A DNA stretch of 30,763 nucleotides from Clostridia bacterium (lineage in GTDB: Bacteria; Bacillota_A; Clostridia; Oscillospirales; CAG-272). The position numbers were made by a program, and so were the translations under genes. The notes below the pieces were generated by a model. It saw only the letters and a program-made list of their open reading frames with translations. It made no database searches and was not told the DNA's origin. Location of the stretch: positions 1 through 30,763 of the forward strand of contig JAFSUU010000015.1 of assembly GCA_017445115.1 (NCBI GenBank), in the 5' to 3' direction. Positions 1 through 6,953 of this stretch are shown here, in pieces. Position 1 is the first letter of the stretch; each line of letters starts with the position of its first letter.

Positions 1-360
1 CGTAACCTGCTGTCTTCGCTCGGACGAAATAAAATAGTTATCGTATCAACTCATATAGTGTCGGATATAGAGAACATTGCCGATCGCGTGATCTTGCTGA
101 AACGCGGCGTCATTGTTGCGAGCGGCGCTCCTTCAGACCTTATCCGGAAATATGCCGGAAAGGTCTGGGAAGTCGACGTATCCGCAGACGAAGCGTGCTC
201 TATCGCGGAGATATATCCGGTGTCGTCGTCAAAACCCATAAGCGATTCATCTTTCCGAATGCGCGTAATATCAAACGCGCCGTTCAAAGACAACGCGTAT
301 CCTGTTACCCCTTCTCTGGAAGATGTGTATATTGCACTTTTCGCCGAAAAACGGAATTAA
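1..360 (+). CDS. ABC transporter ATP-binding protein, C-terminal part (5' truncated by window edge)
   Basis: The frame is open from the first base and ends at TAA 358-360, so only the last ~119 residues are present. The visible part contains the end of the nucleotide-binding domain: IVIVSTHIVSDIENIADRV, in which STH is the H-loop, followed by VILLKRGVIVASGAPSDLI, the usual strand after the H-loop of ABC-2 type ATPases. About 75 residues of C-terminal accessory domain follow. Such ATPases energise export by a separate membrane protein, normally encoded next to them. Here a GGAGGT site (367-372) and a TTG start follow immediately but the reading frame closes after five codons, so the expected permease is missing on this side. 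The substrate cannot be told. Confidence 0.85.
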   Translation, partial: RNLLSSLGRNKIVIVSTHIVSDIENIADRVILLKRGVIVASGAPSDLIRKYAGKVWEVDVSADEACSIAEIYPVSSSKPISDSSFRMRVISNAPFKDNAYPVTPSLEDVYIALFAEKRN

Positions 361-380
361 CACAACGGAGGTCATCTCTA

Positions 381-398
381 TTGAATCTGAACAAATAA
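381..398 (+). pseudogene. Possible stub of a truncated downstream gene
   Basis: A good ribosome binding site (GGAGGT, 367-372) sits 8 bases before a TTG codon at 381, 20 bp after the ABC ATPase stop. The frame reads M-N-L-N-K and stops at 396-398. This looks like the start of the next gene of the ABC operon, cut off just before the 23-bp inverted repeat at 418. It could also be a chance arrangement or a leader peptide. Confidence 0.25.
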
Positions 399-417
399 CA
401 TAGTTTCAATTCCCTCA

Positions 418-440
418 GCGGGCTCGCCGCGCCGCACAAC
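418..440 (+). repeat. Left copy of a perfect 23-bp inverted repeat
   Basis: The 23 bases beginning GCGGGCTCGCCGCGCC are the exact reverse complement of 2018-2040. The two copies face each other and enclose the LRR-dockerin gene, with 1577 bp between them. No transposase lies inside. This could be a non-autonomous mobile cassette end or a recombination site. Confidence 0.85.
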
Positions 441-538
441 AAAACACAAAAATGACAGTATAAAATTTTTCATTCGCCCGTGAAACCGGTGGGCGATGAC
501 AACAACCCCCGGTTTGCCCGGGCAGAAAGGAGAGAAAA

Positions 539-1975
539 ATGAAGAAAAAGTATATCAGGAGAACCGTTTCAGCGCTTTTGACCGCCGTGATGATCGCGTC
601 CTTTTCGCTCGCGCTTCCCGCGGGTGCGTTCTTCGAGTACAGTCAGAATGATCTTACAAAATACAGGCTCGAACACTATAATCCCGACGACGGATGGGTG
701 GGAATGACGAAATGGGATGGAGAACCGCCGATCATAACGGAGTATATCTGCAACGACGAACTCGGGGAAGCGGTATTGAAACAAATATTTTATACCTGTA
801 AACCCGACGAGAAACCGAATGATCTCGTTATTCCCGATACCATCGAGGGATACCGTATCACGTCGATCTTTCCCACCGCGTTCCAGTGGACCGGATTCGA
901 GACGGTTACCGTTCCGGAAGGCGTCCGTGATCTCGGAGACTGGTCGTTCGGAAGATGTCAACATCTCACATCGATCTCTTTGCCCGAAAGTCTCGAAAAA
1001 ATCGGGGCTTACGCTTTCTGGCATGACGATTCTCTGACCGAAGTCGTCATTCCGGATAACGTCGGAGAGATCGGAGAGGGCGCTTTTGAGTATTGTTACG
1101 CGTTGACCGATCTGACGCTGCCTGAATCTCTCACCGAGATCCCGGACAATCTTTGCAGTGCCGCCGTCAGTCTTGTGAACGTGAATATCCCGGATGGCGT
1201 CAAGTCAATCGGAGATAACGCTTTTGCGGCGTGCCACGAGCTTGCTGAGATAAACATTCCGGACGGCGTCGAGACGATCGGAGATTTCGCGTTCAACTGC
1301 TGCGACGTTGTCACTAAGATCGAGATCCCGGACAGCGTGACGGAGATAGGAATGGACGCGTTCCGCTCCTGCCTGAGCGCGACTCAGGTCGAGCTCTCAA
1401 AGTCGCTCGAAACCGTTGCTCCGTACGCGTTCGCGGATTGCCCGAATCTTGAAGCGGTGATCATCCCCGAGGGAGTCAGGAGCATTGAGCATCATGCGTT
1501 CAACGTGACCCCTGAGGAGATCCACTTTGACGTCGGCCACGTCGTAAACGTCGAAGGCGGGAAGATCTTTGCGCTGTATCTCCCCTCGACCATCGAGTCG
1601 ATCGGCGAATACGCGTTCACTTGCCAGGGACCGATGACGATCTATTACGGAGGCACTGAGGAAGAATGGGCGAACGTCGAGATTGCTGATCATAACGACG
1701 AAGTGCTGAACGCGACCGTTATCTTCCTCGGCGGCGATAACGGAGACGATCCCGTAACGGGCGTCGAAGAACCCGCCGAAAAGATCGCGGGAGACGTGAA
1801 CGGCGACGGCAAGGTCAACTCCAAGGACCTCACCAGATTTCTGAAGTATCTCGCGGGCAATAACGTCGAAGTCGTTGAAGAAGCGCTCGACGTGAACGGC
1901 GACGGCAAGGTCAACTCCAAAGATCTTATCCGGCTTCTCAGGTTTATGGCAGGAGACGAGACCGAGACAGACTGA
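539..1975 (+). CDS. Secreted BspA-type leucine-rich repeat protein with C-terminal type I dockerin
   Basis: The 478-residue protein starts at ATG 539 behind AAAGGAG. Residues 1-31 form a signal peptide (basic KKKYIRR, hydrophobic core, cleavage likely near PAGA). Residues ~85-385 hold many LRR_5/BspA-type units with the recurring pattern 'IPDGVxxIGxxAFxxCxxL'. Residues 418-473 are a type I dockerin with two near-identical calcium-binding segments, each DVNGDGKVNSKDL. The two DNA copies of this segment (near 1794 and 1891) are almost identical, suggesting recent internal duplication. In this family LRR_5 regions are used in adhesion or protein binding, and dockerins attach proteins to cohesin-bearing scaffolds outside the cell. 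The gene stands alone between inverted repeats, so a movable surface-protein cassette is plausible. Confidence 0.9.
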   Translation: MKKKYIRRTVSALLTAVMIASFSLALPAGAFFEYSQNDLTKYRLEHYNPDDGWVGMTKWDGEPPIITEYICNDELGEAVLKQIFYTCKPDEKPNDLVIPDTIEGYRITSIFPTAFQWTGFETVTVPEGVRDLGDWSFGRCQHLTSISLPESLEKIGAYAFWHDDSLTEVVIPDNVGEIGEGAFEYCYALTDLTLPESLTEIPDNLCSAAVSLVNVNIPDGVKSIGDNAFAACHELAEINIPDGVETIGDFAFNCCDVVTKIEIPDSVTEIGMDAFRSCLSATQVELSKSLETVAPYAFADCPNLEAVIIPEGVRSIEHHAFNVTPEEIHFDVGHVVNVEGGKIFALYLPSTIESIGEYAFTCQGPMTIYYGGTEEEWANVEIADHNDEVLNATVIFLGGDNGDDPVTGVEEPAEKIAGDVNGDGKVNSKDLTRFLKYLAGNNVEVVEEALDVNGDGKVNSKDLIRLLRFMAGDETETD

Positions 1976-1988
1976 ATTTTGACCCGAG

Positions 1989-2013
1989 GGCTTCCGACTG
2001 AGCTGCGGAAGCC
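1989..2013 (+). other. Hairpin after the LRR-dockerin gene
   Basis: GGCTTCCG (1989-1996) pairs with CGGAAGCC (2006-2013) across a 9-base loop, 14 bp after the stop codon. No T-run follows, so it is not a canonical intrinsic terminator. It may protect the 3' end or slow polymerase. Confidence 0.45.
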
Positions 2014-2017
2014 ATCC

Positions 2018-2040
2018 GTTGTGCGGCGCGGCGAGCCCGC
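2018..2040 (-). repeat. Right copy of the 23-bp inverted repeat
   Basis: Exact reverse complement of 418-440. It closes the cassette carrying the LRR-dockerin gene. Confidence 0.85.
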
Positions 2041-2420
2041 GTGTGATATTTAAATTGATGTGACAAAACCTCAATTTCAATTGAATTGCCATCCTTTCCG
2101 ATACCAATAGAACGGTATGCTCTGCCGTGTGACACGCTTCACTCGGCAGAGCATCCGGCTGTTAACCCACCCTGTTTCCACCGTTTGGATGTTAACCTGG
2201 AAAAACGGACCGAATACTCCCTTGTACGAGAACCCGTCAGGTTGACGATCGTTTGGCTTTTCCGCTTTTTTTGATGCAAAGAGAAAAGCCGATTTACTCT
2301 CCGGTTTACCGACTGTTCTGTAAAGAATGGACAGGAGGAGAGAGGTAAAAAGACGATACCACGACGTTCAAAAATATGAGCGTCGGATCATATTAATATG
2401 AGAAATACGATTAAAATCCT
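2041..2420. other. Non-coding stretch between cassette and agr locus
   Basis: I see no credible gene here. It contains an 11-bp perfect inverted repeat, ATGCTCTGCCG (2117-2127) with CGGCAGAGCAT (2144-2154) around a 16-base loop, and a purine-rich AGGAGGAGAGAGG segment near 2333 that is not followed by a start codon. Base composition drops from GC-rich to AT-rich towards the right end, marking the left edge of the accessory island. Confidence 0.5.
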
Positions 2421-2424
2421 ACAC

Positions 2425-2486
2425 TTATCCCAAATTTTATATTATTTATCCCAGATTTTACACAAACCGTTTTTTATGAGTATAAT
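2425..2486 (+). promoter_or_regulatory. agr operon promoter with two LytTR-type direct repeats
   Basis: Two TTATCCC boxes lie at 2425-2431 and 2446-2452, exactly 21 bp apart, each in a wider TTATCCCA-(3)-TTT context. TTTACA (2457-2462) and TATAAT (2481-2486) form a -35/-10 pair with an 18-bp spacer, and the second box abuts the -35. Direct repeats two helical turns apart just upstream of the -35 are the known binding arrangement of AgrA/LytTR regulators, one of which is encoded at 3727. The same arrangement recurs at 5827-5888. Predicted transcription start is near 2493, so the gene at 2539 cannot begin upstream of that. Confidence 0.8.
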
Positions 2487-2538
2487 AACAGACAGATCTC
2501 GCGAGTCATACTCCAACATATTCAGTCCCTACTGTCAT

Positions 2539-2889
2539 ATGTGTAAAAAGTGTACAATTCAGGGGGGAGCTATTATAGAAAATGTAAATAATAACCAAAA
2601 CATTCGGGCTGTAAAATTGATTGATTGGAATGAGAAAGAAAAAGAAAAAACATTAAAAGACGTTTTGAAAAGACATCCCGGTGATGCAATGGCTTATAGA
2701 TCGTTTCAACGCTGGTTCGATCAGATAGAGGAAAATATAAAACTATCTTCTCCAGATCACGACGTTCGACGTGTTGTAGTTTGTGAGAATATGAACGGGG
2801 AAGTCGTTAACATCGATTATGAATACTATCCGGACGATACCGGCGAAGAACGAGATATTGCTTTCAGATTTAAAACAGTAAGGTCTTAA
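2539..2889 (+). CDS. Unknown protein, first gene of the agr operon
   Basis: I do not recognise this protein. The open frame runs upstream to 2398, but the agr promoter lies at 2457-2486, so translation must begin later. The first in-frame ATG after the promoter is 2539 (MCKKCTIQGG), which has no visible ribosome binding site. A strong purine stretch AGGGGGGAG at 2561-2569 lies inside the frame and is followed by ATT (2572) and ATA (2575) but no standard in-frame start, so a non-standard ATT start is possible. The protein is soluble, acidic and lysine-rich in its middle, and ends in a stretch rich in D, E and Y (INYEYYPDDTGEER-like). It sits 28 bp before agrB and probably shares its transcript. 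Its role is unknown. Confidence 0.5.
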   Translation: MCKKCTIQGGAIIENVNNNQNIRAVKLIDWNEKEKEKTLKDVLKRHPGDAMAYRSFQRWFDQIEENIKLSSPDHDVRRVVVCENMNGEVVNIDYEYYPDDTGEERDIAFRFKTVRS

Positions 2890-2917
2890 AATCTTTTTTG
2901 ATAATAAGTAGGGGAAT

Positions 2918-3541
2918 ATGGAGCATTTGCTTGCGAGCAGGTTTGGTGATTATCTTCGCAAACGAAAAATAATCCAAGAGGAGTATTTTGAAGTTTACGT
3001 ATACGGAGCGGAATTGTTCCTCTCGTTTATAGTAACGACGTTGATAATTGCTGTTATTGCAGTACTGTCCGGAACTGTTTGGATGTCTTTGGCGCATTTG
3101 ATAGTGTTTATAGCGTTAAGACGTTTTACCGGGGGTTATCATGCGGATACATATTTGAAATGTAAACTATTGACGGTTTCTGTTTATATTACGGTTATCC
3201 TACTAGCACGGTATTTTGATATTGAATGGTATTCATATTTGATTCTTTTCTTCGCTGGAAATACAATTATCCTTTTTAAAGCGCCGGTAGAAAATCCGAA
3301 TAAACCTTTGAACGATCGGCAAAAACAAAGATTTAAAGCGCTCTCGCATATCCTCTTTTCCGGATTAGTAATATGTGGATCAGCGTTATCATTTTTGGAT
3401 CAACTATTGAGCAATACGGTGTTTTTCTCGTTGGCTTCCGTACTTGCTTCAATTATCGTTACAGTTTTCAAGAAAGGAGGAAAGAGAATTGAAAAACAGA
3501 ATAGCGAAGATGCTTGCGGCGATCACTCTCAAGGTTGCTAA
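2918..3541 (+). CDS. agrB: AgrB-type membrane endopeptidase, processes the autoinducer precursor
   Basis: The 207-residue length and layout fit AgrB: a basic amphipathic N-terminus, several membrane segments (about 32-50, 55-68, 85-98, 102-118, 143-160, 163-183), and the catalytic signature RRFTGGYHADTYLKC, giving His75 and Cys82. The conserved KAPVENPNKPL follows around residue 120. AgrB proteins cut the C-terminal tail off AgrD and form the cyclic (thio)lactone intermediate in the membrane. The 3' end overlaps agrD by 53 bp in another frame, and the agrD ribosome binding site lies within agrB. Identity is clear from the signature and the neighbouring genes. Confidence 0.93.
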   Translation: MEHLLASRFGDYLRKRKIIQEEYFEVYVYGAELFLSFIVTTLIIAVIAVLSGTVWMSLAHLIVFIALRRFTGGYHADTYLKCKLLTVSVYITVILLARYFDIEWYSYLILFFAGNTIILFKAPVENPNKPLNDRQKQRFKALSHILFSGLVICGSALSFLDQLLSNTVFFSLASVLASIIVTVFKKGGKRIEKQNSEDACGDHSQGC

Positions 3542-3623
3542 GAGCGCGGGCGGTTCTGCGTCTGACTGGAATATGTACCAGCCCAAAGAACCCGAGACGT
3601 TGAAAAAGATCATGAAGAAATGA
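3489..3623 (+). CDS. agrD: AgrD-type cyclic autoinducer peptide precursor with serine instead of cysteine
   Basis: This 44-residue gene starts at TTG 3489, 8 bases after AAAGGAGG (3473-3480), and stops at TGA 3621-3623. The product has an amphipathic N-terminus (MKNRIAKMLAAITLKVAKSA), a core (GGSASDWNM) and the conserved acidic tail (YQPKEPETLKK) recognised by AgrB. Aligning the tail with staphylococcal AgrD puts AgrB cleavage between Met29 and Tyr30 and the ring-forming residue at Ser25. There is no cysteine, so the signal would be a five-residue lactone (Ser-Asp-Trp-Asn-Met), chemically like the serine lactones known for GBAP and some staphylococci. The overlap with agrB and the following terminator fit an agrBD transcription unit. 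Confidence 0.9.
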   Translation: MKNRIAKMLAAITLKVAKSAGGSASDWNMYQPKEPETLKKIMKK

Positions 3624-3630
3624 CGTATCA

Positions 3631-3686
3631 GATAAGAAGGCGGATTCGAGTATCCGTCTTCTTATCGCTTTTTTATAATTTTTTTG
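3631..3686 (+). terminator. Intrinsic terminator of the agrBD operon
   Basis: A 15-bp stem (3631-3645 with 3652-3666, one G-T pair) with a 6-base loop is followed by GCTTTTTTATAATTTTTTTG. It lies 7 bp after the agrD stop and separates agrBD from the two-component genes. Confidence 0.85.
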
Positions 3687-3695
3687 TGGTATAAT
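3687..3695 (+). promoter_or_regulatory. Extended -10 promoter of the two-component genes
   Basis: TGGTATAAT is a perfect extended -10 (TGN + TATAAT at 3690-3695). No good -35 is visible and there are no TTATCCC boxes. The sensor genes are therefore probably expressed at a basal level, unlike the two operons with LytTR boxes. Confidence 0.6.
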
Positions 3696-3726
3696 ATATT
3701 CATTCGAAAAGGGGTTGTGAAATTAA

Positions 3727-4461
3727 ATGATAAGAATAGCAGTCTGTGACGATAATACCATGTATTCAAAAGATCTGATTAGGGACATACGGGCAATATG
3801 CGCTGTAAAAGTCCCGGAACAATATGATTGCCAGGGGCATGAAGGGTTTCAATCTGCCGAAGACGTTATAAGTTATCTTGAAAAGAATAAGATTGATATT
3901 CTGTTTCTCGATATTGAAATGAAGGGGATGAACGGGTTTGAATTGGCGTCTATATTGAACCAAAAGTTTCCTGATATTATCATCATATTTGTAACTGCGT
4001 TCGAGAATTATGTGTACAGCGCATTTGAATATGCTCCTTTTCGCTTTTTAAGGAAAACGCACATTGACGACGAACTGGAAGACGCGCTTCTTGCTGCTAT
4101 TGACAAACTGATGTCGATTCAAAAAACGATGGTTTTCGATACAATCAACGGAAAAATCGAATTGCGTCTGGTGGATATTTTGTATATTGAAAGCGAAAGA
4201 AACTATTTGGTTATACACCAAACAGGTGGTAATACGTATAGGGTCAGAAGTACATTATCCGAAATGCTTGATAAAATTGAAGAATATGATTTCTGTCGTA
4301 TACATAATGCTTTTGTTATTAATCTGAGTAATATTCGAAGAACCGAAGGAAATAAAAGTGTAACAATGAAGGACGGAACTAATTTACCGATAAGTGCCAG
4401 AAAAGCAGCTGATTTTAAAATTGCTTATATGGACTTTACAAGCAGGAGGTTTATCAAATGA
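3727..4461 (+). CDS. LytTR-family response regulator (AgrA-like)
   Basis: The 244-residue protein has a receiver domain at residues 1-125 with the acidic pocket Asp8/Asp9 and phospho-acceptor Asp62 in ILFLDIEMKGMNGFEL. A LytTR DNA-binding domain follows at about 138-240 (LVDILYIESERNYLVIHQ ... FCRIHNAFVINLSNI). LytTR proteins bind paired direct repeats one to two helical turns apart, and such pairs (TTATCCC, 21 bp) lie before both the agr operon and the peptide cluster. The natural kinase partner is the next gene, which overlaps by 4 bp (ATGA). ATG 3727 has a GGGG site about 12 bases upstream, slightly far. It should activate transcription once the lactone signal accumulates. Confidence 0.92.
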   Translation: MIRIAVCDDNTMYSKDLIRDIRAICAVKVPEQYDCQGHEGFQSAEDVISYLEKNKIDILFLDIEMKGMNGFELASILNQKFPDIIIIFVTAFENYVYSAFEYAPFRFLRKTHIDDELEDALLAAIDKLMSIQKTMVFDTINGKIELRLVDILYIESERNYLVIHQTGGNTYRVRSTLSEMLDKIEEYDFCRIHNAFVINLSNIRRTEGNKSVTMKDGTNLPISARKAADFKIAYMDFTSRRFIK

Positions 4462-5744
4462 TTGAAATAATTGCCTCGTTCGTGGATGCGGTGATCTGTA
4501 TTTTCTTTATACGTGCTTTTTTGAACCGTGACAAAAAGAATTTGCCTATTACCATCGCAACGGTATTGATATATTATGGAATTACGCTTATTGGAGATCG
4601 TTTTCTTCCCGGATTCAGTGTTGTAATTACGATCGTATTACTGCTGGTCAGTTTTGTGTATGCCTTACTGATTTGTAAAAAGCATTATATTAAAGCTATC
4701 ATATGTACTTGTACATACAAGATTGTTTACATCGTTTCAAGCTCTTTGATTTTTGCAATTATCTCAATGATTTTTAACGATTACGGTATCATGATGCAGG
4801 GATCCGGAAGCGGCGTCAGACTGACGATGCTTTTGATCCATAAAGTATTTTTAACTGCGTCTTTCATTTTGATCGTAGTTCTTTTCTCAAAAGGTGAAAT
4901 AAACGATAAACTGACAGGCGTTATTGTTTTTGCAATATCTTTACTTACAATAATCGGTTTGGGTGTGACGATGGTTGTAATGGGGATTGAGCAAAACAGC
5001 AAGACGACATTACCGCTCTTATTCCAGATAATAGTCTTTGTGCTTGTAAATATAGGAATGTATTTACTGGTATATCGTGTCAGAAAACTTGAAAAGCAAA
5101 AATATGAGTTGAAACTTTTGAACGATAAGTATGAACTACAACAGGGAAAGTATTCAGAAGCAATCGGGGTGTGGAATAACGTCAGAAAAGTACAGCATGA
5201 TATTAAAGAGCATCTGACAATGATAAACAGATTACTTCACGATAACAGAATAGATGATTGTAAAGAATATGTAGATAATCTTATTCCCGTGACAAATACA
5301 ATGGGTAAGATTATCAGTTCAGATAATCTTGTCTTAGATTATCTTATAAACTCAAAACTATGTGCGCTGGAAAACACCGAAGTAATCATTTCGGGAGTTG
5401 TCGGCGACCTTTCAGATATTGACAATCGTGATCTTGTTACGATTTTCGGAAACATTATCGATAATGCAATAGAAGCTATTTCGGAACTCGATGAAAAACG
5501 TATTGAAATCTTGTTCACAAAACAGGATGAAAACCGGATTATTATTTGTAAAAATACAATTGGTAAGTCTGTCCTTGAGAATAACCGTGAGATGAAATCC
5601 ACGAAAAAGGATTCGGGTTCTCATGGGCTCGGTCATATGATTGTAGAAGAAACAGTAGTTCGTCTCGGAGGCATGATCCATTATTCAGAGTCGGGCGGTA
5701 TGTTCTGTGTTCAAATTGTTCTTCCGGGGTTGATAAAAAAATGA
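4458..5744 (+). CDS. Membrane GHKL sensor histidine kinase (AgrC-like)
   Basis: The 428-residue protein has six or seven membrane segments over residues ~1-207, then a cytoplasmic coiled region (KLEKQKYELKLLNDKYELQ), a dimerisation helix with the likely phospho-acceptor His247 (KVQHDIKEHLTMINRLL), an N-box (NIIDNAIEAI, about 332-341) and a G-box (GSHGLGHMIVEE, about 387-398). This is the AgrC architecture, which detects cyclic peptides through its membrane domain and phosphorylates a LytTR regulator. It overlaps the regulator gene by 4 bp. The gene is AT-rich like the rest of the island. It is followed by a hairpin that doubles as a putative regulator site (5790-5840). Confidence 0.92.
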   Translation: MIEIIASFVDAVICIFFIRAFLNRDKKNLPITIATVLIYYGITLIGDRFLPGFSVVITIVLLLVSFVYALLICKKHYIKAIICTCTYKIVYIVSSSLIFAIISMIFNDYGIMMQGSGSGVRLTMLLIHKVFLTASFILIVVLFSKGEINDKLTGVIVFAISLLTIIGLGVTMVVMGIEQNSKTTLPLLFQIIVFVLVNIGMYLLVYRVRKLEKQKYELKLLNDKYELQQGKYSEAIGVWNNVRKVQHDIKEHLTMINRLLHDNRIDDCKEYVDNLIPVTNTMGKIISSDNLVLDYLINSKLCALENTEVIISGVVGDLSDIDNRDLVTIFGNIIDNAIEAISELDEKRIEILFTKQDENRIIICKNTIGKSVLENNREMKSTKKDSGSHGLGHMIVEETVVRLGGMIHYSESGGMFCVQIVLPGLIKK

Positions 5745-5768
5745 GATGATCTATCCGCCTATCCGTAA

Positions 5769-5796
5769 GGGATAAATGTGCCATTTCTTGGGATAA
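5769..5796 (-). promoter_or_regulatory. Second, oppositely oriented pair of LytTR-type boxes
   Basis: On the minus strand TTATCCC occurs at 5796-5790 and again at 5775-5769, also exactly 21 bp apart. Together with the plus-strand pair (5827, 5848) this makes four boxes in a two-in, two-out arrangement. No TATAAT stands at the matching distance on the minus strand, where only a T-tract is found. The pair is therefore more likely an accessory operator or a part of the overlapping hairpin than a divergent promoter. Confidence 0.55.
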
Positions 5797-5842
5797 GTGT
5801 TCAGCGAATATTTTTGGCTTGAACACTTATCCCTTTTTTCTT
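5790..5842 (+). terminator. Intrinsic terminator after the kinase gene, overlapping regulator boxes
   Basis: A perfect 13-bp inverted repeat, GGGATAAGTGTTC (5790-5802) and GAACACTTATCCC (5821-5833), can extend by AGC/GCT within its 18-base loop and is followed directly by TTTTTTCTTATT. It would end the two-component transcript. Each arm contains one TTATCCC box, so the same bases can serve as terminator in RNA and as LytTR operator in DNA. Confidence 0.65.
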
Positions 5843-5888
5843 ATTATTTATCCCAATTTTCGTTTTTTGAGAAAAAAATATGTATAAT
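5827..5888 (+). promoter_or_regulatory. Peptide-cluster promoter with two LytTR-type direct repeats
   Basis: TTATCCC boxes at 5827-5833 and 5848-5854 are 21 bp apart, and TATAAT at 5883-5888 starts 35 bp after the start of the second box. All three spacings equal those of the agr promoter at 2425-2486. The -35 position (5859-5864, TTCGTT) is poor, which fits a promoter needing an activator. It would drive the gene at 5935 and probably the peptide genes behind it. Confidence 0.78.
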
Positions 5889-5934
5889 TTTTTTGAATTG
5901 AAAGCATATATAAAAAACGACTTTGGGGGTTATC

Positions 5935-6930
5935 TTGAAAAAAAAAGAACTCTCATTTAAAAAACTTGAAAAATATCTTCCTTTTTTTGAACATCCAAAA
6001 TTTATAACGTATCAATATCTAGCCTTTTTATTTGGAATTATTCAAGTAAAGGAAGAAACTCGTCCTTGGTTAAGTTGTAATTTCATTTGGTGTGATAATT
6101 TTTCTTTTGGGGATAAAGATATATGGAGGATAGAACAAGGTGTTCTACAACGTGAATTGTTATTTGATAGTATACTTTCTATAAATAAGGAGACAACGAT
6201 TTCTGAGATTCAAGAACAGATAGAAAAAGGATATTATATTAGTGGACTGTATGATGAGTTCTATGATCCACACAAATGGGCATATGGTATTGAACATAAT
6301 GAGCACGACTTCTTATTGACTGGGTATGATGATTTTTCGGAATCTTTTATTTCATATGGGTATATCAAAGGAAAAAAGTTTAGAAAGTACATGATTCAGT
6401 ATAAAGATTTTATAAATGCATTTTCATCTCCGATGGTTGAGAGTAAGGCATTTCGTATGAGAATAAACCCTTCATTTAAATTTGAATTCAGCTGGATAGG
6501 TTTCTTAGATGAATTATATAGATATATTAAACAACCACTTCTTGTTGCAACTGAACCCATTAATGGATATTCGGGCATTTCAACATGGAAATCGATGTAT
6601 ATACATATCGATAACACAATAAATAAAAAAGAAATGTTGGATATGCAGCGCTTACGTTTCCTAGTAGAGCATAAATTACATATACTATCATGTTTTGATT
6701 ATATAAAAACGCAATTTGATATTTTGAACGACCAATCAGTCTTATATAGTGCTTTTATTGAAGAAATGAAGGTTTTTTTCAATTTGGGGTTAAAGTACTG
6801 TATCAAAAGAGATGTCTGTATTCTAGACAAAATGATGGTTTTGCTGCTCGAACTATTTGAAAAAGAGAGTGAAATACTAAATGATGCTTTGAGAATTGTT
6901 CTTAATTATGGTGGAGAAATTCTATTTTAG
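5935..6930 (+). CDS. BtrH-like (putative acyltransferase or thiol-hydrolase fold) protein of the peptide cluster
   Basis: The 331-residue protein is read from TTG 5935, five bases after GGGGG (5925-5929). A TTG at 5923 is also in frame but overlaps that site. I do not recognise it with certainty. Residues ~100-147 (YYISGLYDEFYDP...HNEHDFLLTGYDDFSESFISYGY) match the pattern of BtrH N-terminal domains: a 'V-D-x-x-Y-x-P' strand, then a His and 'GYDD'. In this reading His128 (numbering from 5923) and Asp136/137 are candidate active-site residues, and the Cys would be 52 or 57. BtrH moves an acyl group from an acyl carrier protein to its substrate, and the next gene is a carrier-like protein, which supports the idea. 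The C-terminal ~130 residues are helical and unassigned. It is the first gene behind the regulated promoter. Confidence 0.5.
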   Translation: MKKKELSFKKLEKYLPFFEHPKFITYQYLAFLFGIIQVKEETRPWLSCNFIWCDNFSFGDKDIWRIEQGVLQRELLFDSILSINKETTISEIQEQIEKGYYISGLYDEFYDPHKWAYGIEHNEHDFLLTGYDDFSESFISYGYIKGKKFRKYMIQYKDFINAFSSPMVESKAFRMRINPSFKFEFSWIGFLDELYRYIKQPLLVATEPINGYSGISTWKSMYIHIDNTINKKEMLDMQRLRFLVEHKLHILSCFDYIKTQFDILNDQSVLYSAFIEEMKVFFNLGLKYCIKRDVCILDKMMVLLLELFEKESEILNDALRIVLNYGGEILF

Positions 6931-6953
6931 AAATAATAATCATTTTTATTCTG

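Noticed and set aside
5735..5796. Divergent promoter driven by the minus-strand LytTR boxes
   Set aside because: The position where the -10 should lie (5740-5735) reads as a T-tract on the minus strand, and transcription would run antisense into the kinase gene.
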